Assembly (NCBI GenBank): GCA_041736155.1
Contig: JBGSUL010000123.1
Span: 45,862-109,861 of the forward strand
Source: JANPLN01 sp041736155
GTDB lineage: Bacteria; Bdellovibrionota; Bdellovibrionia; Bdellovibrionales; JAGQZY01
Direction: 5' to 3'
DNA length: 64,000 bases
The notes beneath the pieces were generated by a model that was given only the letters and a program-made list of their open reading frames with translations, was not told where the DNA came from and did no database searches. Below are positions 16,254 to 24,601 of the stretch, piece by piece. A program made the translations under genes and the position numbers. Within the stretch, counting starts at the first letter, position 1. Each line of letters starts with the position of its first letter.

Positions 16254-18119
16254 ATGGTTAAGCAAATCATTTCGTTTTCTGTAGTGATGTCTATGGTGTT
16301 TTCCTCAGCTGCACAAGTTCCGGGAATTCAACCCCCACCAGGGTTTCAACCAATACAGCCGCTCTTTCAGCCAACAGGTCAAAAACCTACAGAGCCGCCC
16401 GCAAATTCATTTGGTTTAGGCAATTTGGGTTCGATTGGAGATTTATCACTTGATGTCTTAAAACTCTGTAAACTGAACGGTGACAGCGACCTCTACAGAT
16501 CAATGGTACAACAAAATAAACCACAAGCGTCTGCGCAAGTTGCACAGAACGTGGATGTTACGGTGCGATCAGCAATGAGTCGTGTATATAGCCGGACTCA
16601 TTCATCCGCAAAGGCACAAGCTGCGGTGGCTGATGTTCTTGAAAAACACGGTTGTGATTCCTCAGTCCCTGAGCAAATCGAATACAGTGAATGGATAGGA
16701 AAATCGGAAACCGACATGGCTATGGAGCAGCTCTTATCGAAGTCGTCCATGCCGTCGAGTGAAGGTTTGGGAAATGGTAACCCACTTCAGACGGCAGCGC
16801 CTTCGGCAGCAGAATCACGTTGGCAAAATATAGGCTTTAAAGGTGATTGTGCTAAAGCTCGAACGACTTTGGCGGGAGTATGTTCGGGAGAAATAAATCC
16901 GCAGAAAATGATGAGCGAGGCGAGCTCCAGCGGAATCACTTATGAAGATCAAGTATCATTGGGATGGGTTGGTTTGGGTGTTATGATTGCGGGCGGAACT
17001 TTGGCATACAATATGTACCAAGATCACAAAAAGCAGGAAACTGCGGCGCAAAATGCAACGCTTATGCGTGAGAACAGAGAGCTCACCGAGAGAAATCAAG
17101 AATATCAGACTCAAATCAAAGAATTAAAAGAAGAATTAAAGCCTCGACCGGGAGGCTTTGGGGAATTTGTTCCGCAAATCTCTCCTGAGGAAGCTCAGAG
17201 CAATAGAGATGCGATTGCTCAGCGTGAGCAGGCAATTAAAGAAAATAAAGAAAAAATCGCAGAGAATACAGAAGTCATCAACGCGACGAACGCTAACTAT
17301 GAACCTCCCAAGCCGGATAAACCTTCTGATGATGATAATGATCTTAGAGATCCGGTAGAGCGCTACAATCAGTTCGTGGAATATTCATGGAAACCATTTC
17401 AGACACAATTAGTAGTTCAATACGAAAAAGCCTGTGGAGTAAGAACAGATGATGAGTTGACGTTACATCAACCATCAGAACAGCCAGAAGCCTTCGTGAA
17501 AGAAACGTGTAATATGGGTGCTGCAATGGCGGAAGTAAATGAATTGGGTCGTATGGGTCCGTCTAATGATCCTTACGCGGACCTTTCGCAAGATATGTAT
17601 GCGCCAATCGACAATAGAGTCTCAAATGCTCTTATGAACATGCCAGTCTGTCGTGAACAACCGTGTAGTGCCGCTCAGATGGATAGATACTATAAGTCAA
17701 AGGGCTTTGAGGGCGGTGAAGCTGAGTTTTGTGCAGTCTCTAAGCTTCCATCCTGCGCGACAGACAAACAGCTGGATGAAATGACTGAGGGAACAAACAT
17801 CATTGGAAATGAATTAACGAATAACACCTATGAGAAATTTTTAAATTCTAAAAAGAACATGGATAGCTGTTTAGGTTCTTCCGATCCGGCGGCCTGTGTG
17901 ATGTCCCAGAGCTTGGGGTCAGGGGCAACAGTGCAACCGAAACAGAAAGATCCATTGCCTCAATTCAATAACCACAATTCAAAGCCGTTCAAATCTAGTG
18001 AGAATTTTTTCGAATCGTGCAAGGATAGCGACGATGTCATAGGTTGCATGAGGGAAATGAAAGAGGCTGCGCAAGCACAGCTTGTCAAAAGACTACAAGA
18101 TAATGTTGTAGGTCAGTGA
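16254..18119 (+). CDS. large exported protein, unknown function
   Basis: 621 residues from the ATG at 16254, which follows TAAGGAGG; a longer frame from 16122 would place 44 residues ahead of the signal peptide and overlap the promoter. Signal peptide about 1-19. Then a Pro/Gln-rich stretch (about 20-45), a conserved-looking helical domain with paired cysteines, a likely transmembrane or buried helix (LGWVGLGVMIAGGTLAYN, about 240-257), a coiled coil (about 260-340), and a cysteine-rich C-terminal part. Could be a bitopic surface or secretion-related component. No family recognised. Confidence 0.75.
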   Translation: MVKQIISFSVVMSMVFSSAAQVPGIQPPPGFQPIQPLFQPTGQKPTEPPANSFGLGNLGSIGDLSLDVLKLCKLNGDSDLYRSMVQQNKPQASAQVAQNVDVTVRSAMSRVYSRTHSSAKAQAAVADVLEKHGCDSSVPEQIEYSEWIGKSETDMAMEQLLSKSSMPSSEGLGNGNPLQTAAPSAAESRWQNIGFKGDCAKARTTLAGVCSGEINPQKMMSEASSSGITYEDQVSLGWVGLGVMIAGGTLAYNMYQDHKKQETAAQNATLMRENRELTERNQEYQTQIKELKEELKPRPGGFGEFVPQISPEEAQSNRDAIAQREQAIKENKEKIAENTEVINATNANYEPPKPDKPSDDDNDLRDPVERYNQFVEYSWKPFQTQLVVQYEKACGVRTDDELTLHQPSEQPEAFVKETCNMGAAMAEVNELGRMGPSNDPYADLSQDMYAPIDNRVSNALMNMPVCREQPCSAAQMDRYYKSKGFEGGEAEFCAVSKLPSCATDKQLDEMTEGTNIIGNELTNNTYEKFLNSKKNMDSCLGSSDPAACVMSQSLGSGATVQPKQKDPLPQFNNHNSKPFKSSENFFESCKDSDDVIGCMREMKEAAQAQLVKRLQDNVVGQ

Positions 18120-18192
18120 GATTTTAGCGTTTCCCATCATTACGGGGGATGTGTTGGCCTTACATTGAAAGAGTGTAAAGGCATCATAAGGA

Positions 18193-19194
18193 TTAATACA
18201 AACCTTTGTAGAGGGGATCATAGTACCAGTTGAGGAGCTTGCGAATCCATATTTTGTTCGAAGAAAGTCCGCTGCCAGAGGTAAATTCATTTTGTGAATA
18301 ATCAATGTCGTTTAAAATTTCTTGAGCTCGTTGATGACCAAGCTTTCGAGTTATCACTTTTACAGAGTTACGAAATTCATTAAATCGTTCGATATTGTTG
18401 AGATCCTGCAAACTGGAATTGACAACATAGTCCTGGAAAATATTTTCGACGCGTTCGTCAAGGCTCACCTCAAGAAAAATCCGAGGGCTTGATTTAATTT
18501 TATCAAAAATCGTATCGGTAATGTATCGATGACCGATCATTCGACTTTCGCTCTCGATCAAAATTGGCTTTTTCAACTGCGACAATTTGAGTATTTGTAC
18601 GGCGAGTCTATTTTCAAAATCAGCTTGCGAAGGTTGCGGGGTTGGCAGGGCACCAAAAGCAGAGCCTCTATGGTTGGCGATAGCTTCGAGATCTAAAAAA
18701 GGTTGGCCGCTTTTATGGAGATATTTTGTTTTTCCAGACCCGGTGGGGCCGCTCACGACACAAAATTCAAGTGAGGACGTTCTCAGTGAGAGAATCTCTA
18801 GTAAAAAATTTCTCAGGGCTTTGTAGCCACCAGTGACGATTGGACGGTGAATTTCTTTTTCAGCCAGCCAAGTTTGCGTGATTTGTGAACGTAAACCCCC
18901 GCGATAACAATAAATGATGGCCGATGGGTTTTTCTCAATTTCGTTCTGCCAACTCGAAATGCGGGTTTGACGAATCGAACCTGAAACAAGTTGATGTCCA
19001 AGTTGTATTGCGGACGGTGAGCCCTGTTCTTTATAAGCTATACCAACAAGACGTCGTTCTTCATCAATAAGAAGGGGGAGGTTGATAGCTCCGGGAATGG
19101 AGCCATTGGTATACTCTATGGGGGCGCGGACATCTATCCAATGGGTATCCTGAAGAAAGAGCTCTTCGAACTGTGCGGCTGAGATGTTCTTCAT
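18193..19194 (-). CDS. mnmH: tRNA 2-selenouridine synthase
   Basis: 333 residues. N-terminal rhodanese domain (about 1-125) with the catalytic-loop cysteine in IIYCYRGGLRSQ, then a P-loop domain beginning GPTGSGKTKYL (about residue 148) as in YbbB/SelU. The enzyme replaces sulfur by selenium at wobble 2-thiouridine in tRNA Lys, Glu and Gln, using selenophosphate. It overlaps selD by four bases (ATGA on the minus strand), so donor and user are co-made. Target tRNAs Glu(UUC) and Lys(UUU) are encoded 5-6 kb away in this window. Confidence 0.95.
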   Translation of the reverse strand: MKNISAAQFEELFLQDTHWIDVRAPIEYTNGSIPGAINLPLLIDEERRLVGIAYKEQGSPSAIQLGHQLVSGSIRQTRISSWQNEIEKNPSAIIYCYRGGLRSQITQTWLAEKEIHRPIVTGGYKALRNFLLEILSLRTSSLEFCVVSGPTGSGKTKYLHKSGQPFLDLEAIANHRGSAFGALPTPQPSQADFENRLAVQILKLSQLKKPILIESESRMIGHRYITDTIFDKIKSSPRIFLEVSLDERVENIFQDYVVNSSLQDLNNIERFNEFRNSVKVITRKLGHQRAQEILNDIDYSQNEFTSGSGLSSNKIWIRKLLNWYYDPLYKGLY

Positions 19195-20243
19195 AAAAAT
19201 CGAAGTGAGGCTGTCGAGGACTCTCCGACATAACCCACTTTTTTTGCATAAGTAAATTGACGAGACAATTGAGAAATCAGCTCATCGGCGGCATCGGCTT
19301 TGACGGCCAATAAAAGTCCTCCGCTGGTTTGTGGGTCACAAACGAGGAGTTGAAAAAGCACATCTTGGGTTTCGAATTGCGAAAAGTCTTTGATATATTC
19401 GGCATTGGTGCGATGAGCTTTCGTTAAAAAGCCTTTGGATAAAAATTCCATAGCTCGCTCAAAACGAGGAAGGCTGGGGCAATCTATATGCAACATTTTT
19501 TGACTGGCTCGAGCCATATTTAAAGCATGTCCGGCGAATCCAAAACCAGTGATATCCGTGGCGGCATGAATCGATGTTAAAAGTTCAGGCGCAAGGACAT
19601 GCACTATATTGTTAAGGGTCCCCATGCTTTCGATGGCATCAAAAATCTGTGCCTCTGTCACTTCACTTCGCTTGAGTGCGGCGGTGAGAGTGCCAGTTCC
19701 TAAAGGTTTTGTGAGAATGAGCGCATCGCCCACCTGTGCACCCGAGTTGGACCAAACTTGATCAGGATGAACAAGACCTGTGACAGACAAGCCAAACTTG
19801 AGAGTGTCGTCATCAATGGTATGGCCACCGACCAGCGTCGCTCCGGCTTCGGCGATGATGTCAGAGGCCCCTTGAAGAACGTCAACGGCTACGGAGCTGT
19901 CCATTGTTGCCATTGGAAATGCAAAGATTGCCATTGTGGTCACGGGCACTCCTCCCATGGCGTAGACATCGCTGAGAGCATTCGCAGCAGCAATGCGACC
20001 GAACTGGTGGGGGGAATCGACGATAGGGGTGAAGAAGTCTAAGGTCTGAACAAGCGCTTGGTTGGCAGATAATTTATAAATGGCGGCATCATCAAAGGTG
20101 CCAGTGTCGATGATAAGTTCAGGCGGAGCTAAAGGAAAACGAACTTGGGCTAAAATTTTGCGAAGCTCAAGGGCAGCGACTTTCGCAGCACATCCGCCTT
20201 TGAGGACTGTTTGGGTGAGCCGAATCGTGGCATTAGTTTCCAT
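19191..20243 (-). CDS. selD: selenide, water dikinase (selenophosphate synthetase)
   Basis: 350 residues. N-terminal loop LKGGCAAK carries the catalytic Cys and Lys pair. Then DTGTFDDAAIYKL, QTLDFFTPIVDSPHQFGRIAAANALSDVYAMGG and GGHTIDD, all SelD/PurM-type ATP and metal motifs, and CDPQTSGGLLLAV near the C-terminus. Makes selenophosphate from selenide and ATP in the cytoplasm. No selA, selB or selenocysteine tRNA is seen in the window, and the cysteine is a normal TGC codon, so here it probably serves only mnmH. Confidence 0.95.
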   Translation of the reverse strand: METNATIRLTQTVLKGGCAAKVAALELRKILAQVRFPLAPPELIIDTGTFDDAAIYKLSANQALVQTLDFFTPIVDSPHQFGRIAAANALSDVYAMGGVPVTTMAIFAFPMATMDSSVAVDVLQGASDIIAEAGATLVGGHTIDDDTLKFGLSVTGLVHPDQVWSNSGAQVGDALILTKPLGTGTLTAALKRSEVTEAQIFDAIESMGTLNNIVHVLAPELLTSIHAATDITGFGFAGHALNMARASQKMLHIDCPSLPRFERAMEFLSKGFLTKAHRTNAEYIKDFSQFETQDVLFQLLVCDPQTSGGLLLAVKADAADELISQLSRQFTYAKKVGYVGESSTASLRFL

Positions 20244-20370
20244 GCCTCACAAATTGCCATACTAGGAAGCTGGATGTCTATGAAAGATTCAACGGAGTCG
20301 TCATCTTCAAGCCTCGACAACAGAGGTGAATTTTTGCTTGAATTTTCATTTGCGGATCTTCGTTTTCGGC

Positions 20371-20796
20371 TTAAGGTAGATTTTCAACAACAAGGCGAAT
20401 GCCATCGTCGGCAATGACGATCAGTCGTTTTTTATACAATCCGCCGACGGCCATTTTGTATTTCTTTTTGCTGACGCCAAAAAGTTTATAAATTTCTTCG
20501 GCTTCGGTTTTGCTGGTGATCGGCAAAAACCCTTTATTTTGTTTGAGGGTTTGGAGGATGGTCTCGCCGAGCTCTGCGGCGCCATGATGTCCTAACGGTT
20601 GCAGCAAAAGATCGATGCCATTTTCACGAATCTTTTTAATATAGCCGGGGAGTTCATCACCTGGTTGTAATGACTCAAAAATTTCATTGTGATAAAGAAG
20701 ACCTTCTTCCTCGCCATTGATTTGTGCCACAAATCCCAGGGGAGTTTCGCGGAGGACGACAAGATCTACTTTTTGGCCGACTTCATATTTGGACAT
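20371..20796 (-). CDS. short CvfB-like S1/winged-helix RNA-binding protein
   Basis: 141 residues. Residues 1-68 are one S1 domain (VGQKVDLVVLRETPLGFVAQINGEEEGLLYHNEIF, then GYIKKIRENGIDLLLQ), and 75-138 the CvfB/YitL winged helix with SKKKYKMAVGGLYKKRLI. Full-length CvfB has about 280-300 residues with more S1 domains at the N-terminus; this is only the C-terminal half. A TGAGGT site precedes the ATG and no coding remnant is seen upstream, so I read it as a genuine short form rather than a broken gene. CvfB binds RNA; role here unknown. Confidence 0.8.
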   Translation of the reverse strand: MSKYEVGQKVDLVVLRETPLGFVAQINGEEEGLLYHNEIFESLQPGDELPGYIKKIRENGIDLLLQPLGHHGAAELGETILQTLKQNKGFLPITSKTEAEEIYKLFGVSKKKYKMAVGGLYKKRLIVIADDGIRLVVENLP

Positions 20797-21053
20797 ACCT
20801 CATCTGTACCACATCTCCTTGGTTTACGACATCCTAATGTGAATATTTGAGCTCTCACATAATTCTTAAAAATCAAATTTCTTCGTTTTTGAATACGAAT
20901 CCTGTGTTTCGTTTTGAAATTGGCCTAAGCCAGAGATATGAAGAGTGGCTGCTCTTCTTAAAATGAGTCAAGTCTCATATTGTAGGACTTATTTATACTC
21001 TTCTGACCAGCCATTGTTTATAATAAAAATAGGCTATAAATTGGGGATTTTTC

Positions 21054-22070
21054 ATGTCTCGTTTTTTGTCGGTAAGATTGAGTTTCTTGTTTTTAACAAT
21101 CGGTCTCATTTTCGCATATCAGAACTGTACACCTATGCATATTATTAAACGAAATGGATCGACTCAGGCGGGGTCCAGCCAAGTCGTTAATGTGGCTTAT
21201 ACTTCTGATCCAACTCTTGAGTCAGCGTCCCTCGCCATCATAGAAACAAAGTGTGGAGCCTGCCATCAAAATACAACATCGGGCGGGGTGGGTGCGATTT
21301 TAGATGTTGGCAGTTTATTGGCGAGAGGACTCATTGTCGCTGGTGATCCAAGCCAGGGAAGACTCTTGGGGTCTATGAGAGACGGTTCCATGCCGAAGAC
21401 GGGGGCGCTTGTCACAACCAGCGAACTCACTACTCTTGAAAATTGGATATCTTCGATAAAAATCACAGGGAGCCTGCCGGTACCGCTTTCGCCACTTCTT
21501 CCAGGTCAGACGGTGGATGTGGATCCGGCTCTTCAAAATCAAGCGATGCAGATTTTAAATATCAACTGTGCTGGGTGCCACCAAAAAGTCACCAACGGAG
21601 GAATTGGCAATATATTGGACGTGAAGTTTTTAGTGATGAACAGCTTGGTCGTTGTGGGTGATTCTAGCCAGGGACGTTTGCTCGGGGCCATTGAGGACGG
21701 ATCAATGCCAAAAGGCAAAGGCGCGCGAGTCACAGCCAGTGATCTCACTGTTTTAAAAAATTGGATCGATTCCATGCAAATTGTCAACGATGTGGGGCAG
21801 CCGGAGCTTGCCACGCGTGCAGATCTTGCGCCCACGTTTCAAGGTGTCTTCGCCAATATATTCCAACCCAAATGTATCGGTTGTCATGGCCCTGTAGTTG
21901 CCTACGATAATAAGCACTACGATAATTACACTCGCATTAGCCAAAGCAAGTCTGCCATTTTAGACAAATGTTCGTCGGGAGAAATGCCACAGACTCCCTA
22001 TCCCAATCTCGACGCCGAAGAACTTTCAGCCTTGCAATCTTGGATCAATTTAGGTGCACCAAATAACTAA
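21054..22070 (+). CDS. exported three-haem c-type cytochrome-like protein with tandem repeats
   Basis: 338 residues. Signal sequence ending AYQN-C at residue 25, possibly a non-classical lipobox. Three CxxCH haem-attachment motifs at 67-71, 172-176 and 274-278. Modules one and two are clear duplicates: both read C-H-Q-x-x-x-x-G-G-[VI]-G-x-I-L-D-V, then G-D-x-S-Q-G-R-L-L-G and D-G-S-M-P-K, ending with L-x-N-W-I. The third module is more divergent but also ends in SWINLG. Such repeats occur in planctomycete-type cytochrome C domains. Probable periplasmic or surface electron carrier. Confidence 0.85.
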   Translation: MSRFLSVRLSFLFLTIGLIFAYQNCTPMHIIKRNGSTQAGSSQVVNVAYTSDPTLESASLAIIETKCGACHQNTTSGGVGAILDVGSLLARGLIVAGDPSQGRLLGSMRDGSMPKTGALVTTSELTTLENWISSIKITGSLPVPLSPLLPGQTVDVDPALQNQAMQILNINCAGCHQKVTNGGIGNILDVKFLVMNSLVVVGDSSQGRLLGAIEDGSMPKGKGARVTASDLTVLKNWIDSMQIVNDVGQPELATRADLAPTFQGVFANIFQPKCIGCHGPVVAYDNKHYDNYTRISQSKSAILDKCSSGEMPQTPYPNLDAEELSALQSWINLGAPNN

Positions 22071-22086
22071 AAAATGGCCTGCTAGC

Positions 22087-22110
22087 TTGTGTGTTAGGAG
22101 TGACACACAA
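22087..22110. promoter_or_regulatory. inverted repeat upstream of old yellow enzyme gene
   Basis: Perfect 8-bp arms TTGTGTGT and ACACACAA with an 8-base spacer, about 100 bases before the OYE start. Position and form suit a repressor site; no regulator gene is adjacent. Confidence 0.45.
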
Positions 22111-22208
22111 AGTTCTGCCCACGGGATACTTTTTGGTTTACACAACCATTCGATGCTTCTATGAATAGAGAGACAGGTCAAGTTCTCAACGTCAAAATGG
22201 AGTGTAAA

Positions 22209-23270
22209 ATGAAAAATCGTGAATTGTTTCAAACGCTAAAACTGGGTTCATTAACACTGGCGAATCGCATATTCATGGCTCCGCTAACGCGCTGTCGAGC
22301 GGGACTTGAGCATATGCCGAATGATTTAATGGCGACTTATTATGCACAAAGAGCGAGTGCTGGATTGATTATTGCCGAAGCCACGATGATAGAAGAAGGA
22401 CATTCTACTTTTATTGCTGAGCCCGGTATTTATAATCAAGAGCAAATCGTGGGTTGGCGGAAAGTCACTGAGGCTGTTCATCAAAAGGGCGGAAAAATAT
22501 TTCTACAAATATGGCACGGTGGACGAGCGGCCCATCCTGCCATGAACGATGGTCATGAGACCGTTGCACCTTCGGCCATTGCCATTGAAGGAGAAGTGCA
22601 TACACTCGAAGGAAAAAAGGCGCATGTTACGCCGCGGGCTTTGCTCGATAGTGAAATCCCTAAGTACGTCAGTTTATTTAAGCAAGCCGCCATCAACGCC
22701 AAAGAGGCGGGGTTTGACGGTGTTGAGGTTCATGGGGCAAATGGTTATTTGATCGATCAATTTTTACGTGATGGTTCTAACAAACGCACAGGCCCTTATG
22801 GCGGCAGTCTGCAAAATCGCTCACGCTTTTTATTAGAAATTATGAATGAAGTGATTTCTGTATGGGGAGCAGATCGTGTAGGGCTGAGACTCTCGCCAGT
22901 GAATAGCTACAACAGCATGTTGGACTCTGACCCGGTGGGCTTAACCACTCATGTTGCGAGCGAAATGAATAAATTAAATATCGCATATTTGCACATCATG
23001 CGCGCCGATTTTTTTGCCAAACAATCAGGCCCCATTATTGAAACCGCACGCAAAGCCTTCAACGGCGTTTTGGTCGGCAATATGGGTTACACGCCCGAAG
23101 AGGCGGCCGACGGTGTTGCAAAAGAGATCCTTCAGGCGGTGGCCTTTGGTCATCATTATGTGAGCAATCCAACACTCGTAGATAAAATTAAAAACGACCA
23201 AGCGTTAGTCGAACCCGATCAGTCGACATATTACACTCCCGGAGAAAAGGGTTACACGGACTACGTGTAA
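22209..23270 (+). CDS. NADH:flavin oxidoreductase, old yellow enzyme family
   Basis: 353 residues from the ATG at 22209, preceded by TGGAGTG; an in-frame ATG at 22161 has no ribosome site. TIM barrel with FMN motifs: MAPLTRCRA at the N-terminus, QIWHGGRAAHP, FDGVEVHGANGYLIDQFLRDGSNKRTGPYGGS (the family's long signature), and GNMGYTPE phosphate-binding near the end. Close to the NemA/XenB/OPR subgroup, which reduces alpha,beta-unsaturated carbonyls and nitro esters with NAD(P)H. Cytoplasmic and monocistronic. Confidence 0.93.
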   Translation: MKNRELFQTLKLGSLTLANRIFMAPLTRCRAGLEHMPNDLMATYYAQRASAGLIIAEATMIEEGHSTFIAEPGIYNQEQIVGWRKVTEAVHQKGGKIFLQIWHGGRAAHPAMNDGHETVAPSAIAIEGEVHTLEGKKAHVTPRALLDSEIPKYVSLFKQAAINAKEAGFDGVEVHGANGYLIDQFLRDGSNKRTGPYGGSLQNRSRFLLEIMNEVISVWGADRVGLRLSPVNSYNSMLDSDPVGLTTHVASEMNKLNIAYLHIMRADFFAKQSGPIIETARKAFNGVLVGNMGYTPEEAADGVAKEILQAVAFGHHYVSNPTLVDKIKNDQALVEPDQSTYYTPGEKGYTDYV

Positions 23271-23922
23271 TAAAGATGTAGCGATGAATAAAATGAGTAA
23301 CCAGTGGTGAGCGTGTAGTTTTTCTTTTGTTTCTATCCGTAGGTGTCTTTGTTGCCAAAGTTGTTGGGTTGTTTGGTTCAGCCTAACTTGCAAAAATACA
23401 AGATCCTGAACTTTTAAAAAAGGCGGATCATTTGGGGGCGTGTTTGTATAAACTCTTAAAATCAGAAATTAAGCCGTTCAGATATTAGATTCGGATTTCT
23501 GATATCCGTTGCTCCTAAGGTTCAGGTGGCGTAACGGATGCGAAGATCTGAGGACCTGTGTTTCTGAGTGCTATATCGACCTAAATGTTTGATTTATACT
23601 TCTATTTTAGAGTGTTTCAGTTTGTATAAAGATGGATGGCTTCTTTGAGCTCATGTTCTAATTTTGGAAACAATATTTATGAAATCGGATTTGTTTTGAT
23701 TGCGGAAGATCTTCGAAAGAATGGCATGTAAGGAACCGGCCCGCGCTCAAACCTTTACTTTTAAACTGCAAATGAGAGATTGATAAAGAGATTATCATTG
23801 GATTGAGTGTTGAGACTCTTTCGGATGAATCATCCCTTCTTCGAATTAAAATAGCTCAGTTTCTTCTCCTTTGTTTTCTCGACGGCACAAAAGTTGAGAG
23901 AGCGGCAGACATAGGAGGTCGA
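23271..23922. other. 652-base stretch without a gene
   Basis: No ORF with both ribosome site and plausible composition. The notable content is a tandem pair of hairpins at 23461-23539 (separate entry). The rest is AT-rich with no clear promoter other than what must drive the next gene. Confidence 0.5.
23461..23539. ncRNA. possible structured RNA: two abutting hairpins
   Basis: Hairpin A has perfect 9-bp arms ATCAGAAAT (23461-23469) / ATTTCTGAT (23495-23503), with an inner CCG/CGG pairing. Hairpin B begins at the very next base: ATCCGTT (23504-23510) / AACGGAT (23533-23539). Both loops contain GTTCAG. No T-run follows. Strand and function are not determined. Confidence 0.3.
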
Positions 23923-24258
23923 ATGAAGACATTTCGAGCATTGGAATTGGCAATTGAGTTTTATCAGCTCGCAGAGAAACAAGCGGTGAAAGGAAATCTG
24001 CGAGATCAGCTTTTAAGGGCGGCATCGTCCATTTCTTTGAATTTAAGCGAGGGAAATGCAAAGCGGACACCTAAAGAAAAGCGTCGCTACTATCACACTG
24101 CTTATGCATCCACTCAGGAATGTAAAACACTACTACGTTTGATTAAAAATAGTGAGCCCACTCTTGATGAGATGGTGGATAAAATCGGTGCAAGCATTTA
24201 CAAACTAATGAACGCAAAAATACATACGTTACGGTATACAGAAGACGGTTCACGGTAG
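23923..24258 (+). CDS. four-helix-bundle protein (23S rRNA IVS/S23 family)
   Basis: 111 residues from the ATG at 23923, which has TAGGAGGTCGA just upstream; an upstream in-frame codon at 23803 would add 40 unrelated residues. FRALELAIEFYQLAEKQ, LRDQLLRAASSISLNLSEGNAKRTPKEKRRYYHTAYASTQECKTLL are the helices of the family. Such proteins are often coded in 23S rRNA intervening sequences but also occur alone, as here next to tRNA genes. Molecular role is unknown. Confidence 0.88.
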   Translation: MKTFRALELAIEFYQLAEKQAVKGNLRDQLLRAASSISLNLSEGNAKRTPKEKRRYYHTAYASTQECKTLLRLIKNSEPTLDEMVDKIGASIYKLMNAKIHTLRYTEDGSR

Positions 24259-24281
24259 ACGGAATACGGTATTACGAGAAA

Positions 24282-24357
24282 TGGCGTCCCCTACCGAATT
24301 CGAATCGGTGTCTACTCCGTGAAAGGGAGTTGTCCTAGGCCTCTAGACGAAGGGGAC
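24282..24357 (-). tRNA. tRNA-Glu (anticodon TTC)
   Basis: 76 nt including an encoded CCA. Acceptor GTCCCCT/AGGGGAC, D arm TCGTCTAGAGGCCTAGGACA, anticodon loop CTTTCAC, T loop TTCGAAT with the intervening stem ACCGA/TCGGT. Nearly identical in layout to Escherichia coli tRNA-Glu. Lies downstream of tRNA-Lys and purA on the same strand. Confidence 0.95.
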
Positions 24358-24415
24358 GGAAGCTTTTCTGTCTTGCTGCGAGAAACCAACACTGCGTTGG
24401 CCTCTCAGAGAAAGA

Positions 24416-24490
24416 TGGTGACCCGTCATGGATTTGAACCATGGACCCTCTCCTTAAAAGGGAGATGCTCTACCGCTGAGCTAACGGGTC
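24416..24490 (-). tRNA. tRNA-Lys (anticodon TTT)
   Basis: 75 nt with encoded CCA. Acceptor GACCCGT/ACGGGTC, D arm AGCTCAGCGGTAGAGC, anticodon stem TCTCC/GGAGA with loop CTTTTAA, T arm CATGG-TTCAAAT-CCATG, discriminator A. A TTGACA on the minus strand (24533-24538) may be its -35 box, though no good -10 follows. Confidence 0.95.
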
Positions 24491-24601
24491 AGAAAAGCGC
24501 GGAAACGAATTTTTCTTATTTTATCGTTCCCTTGTCAATGACTTTAGAACTGCGTGCTGCGAAATTTACTAAACAAAGTGGCATGTAACTCCTTTAAATG
24601 C

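Noticed and set aside
19191..20243. Selenocysteine in SelD
   Set aside because: The catalytic position is encoded by a normal cysteine codon and no in-frame TGA or SECIS-like stem is seen.
23803..23922. 40-codon N-terminal extension of the four-helix-bundle protein
   Set aside because: A strong ribosome site precedes the internal ATG at 23923, which gives the family's normal length.
24510..24538. tRNA-Lys promoter with TTGACA on the minus strand
   Set aside because: No acceptable -10 box 16-18 bases away, so not called as a promoter.
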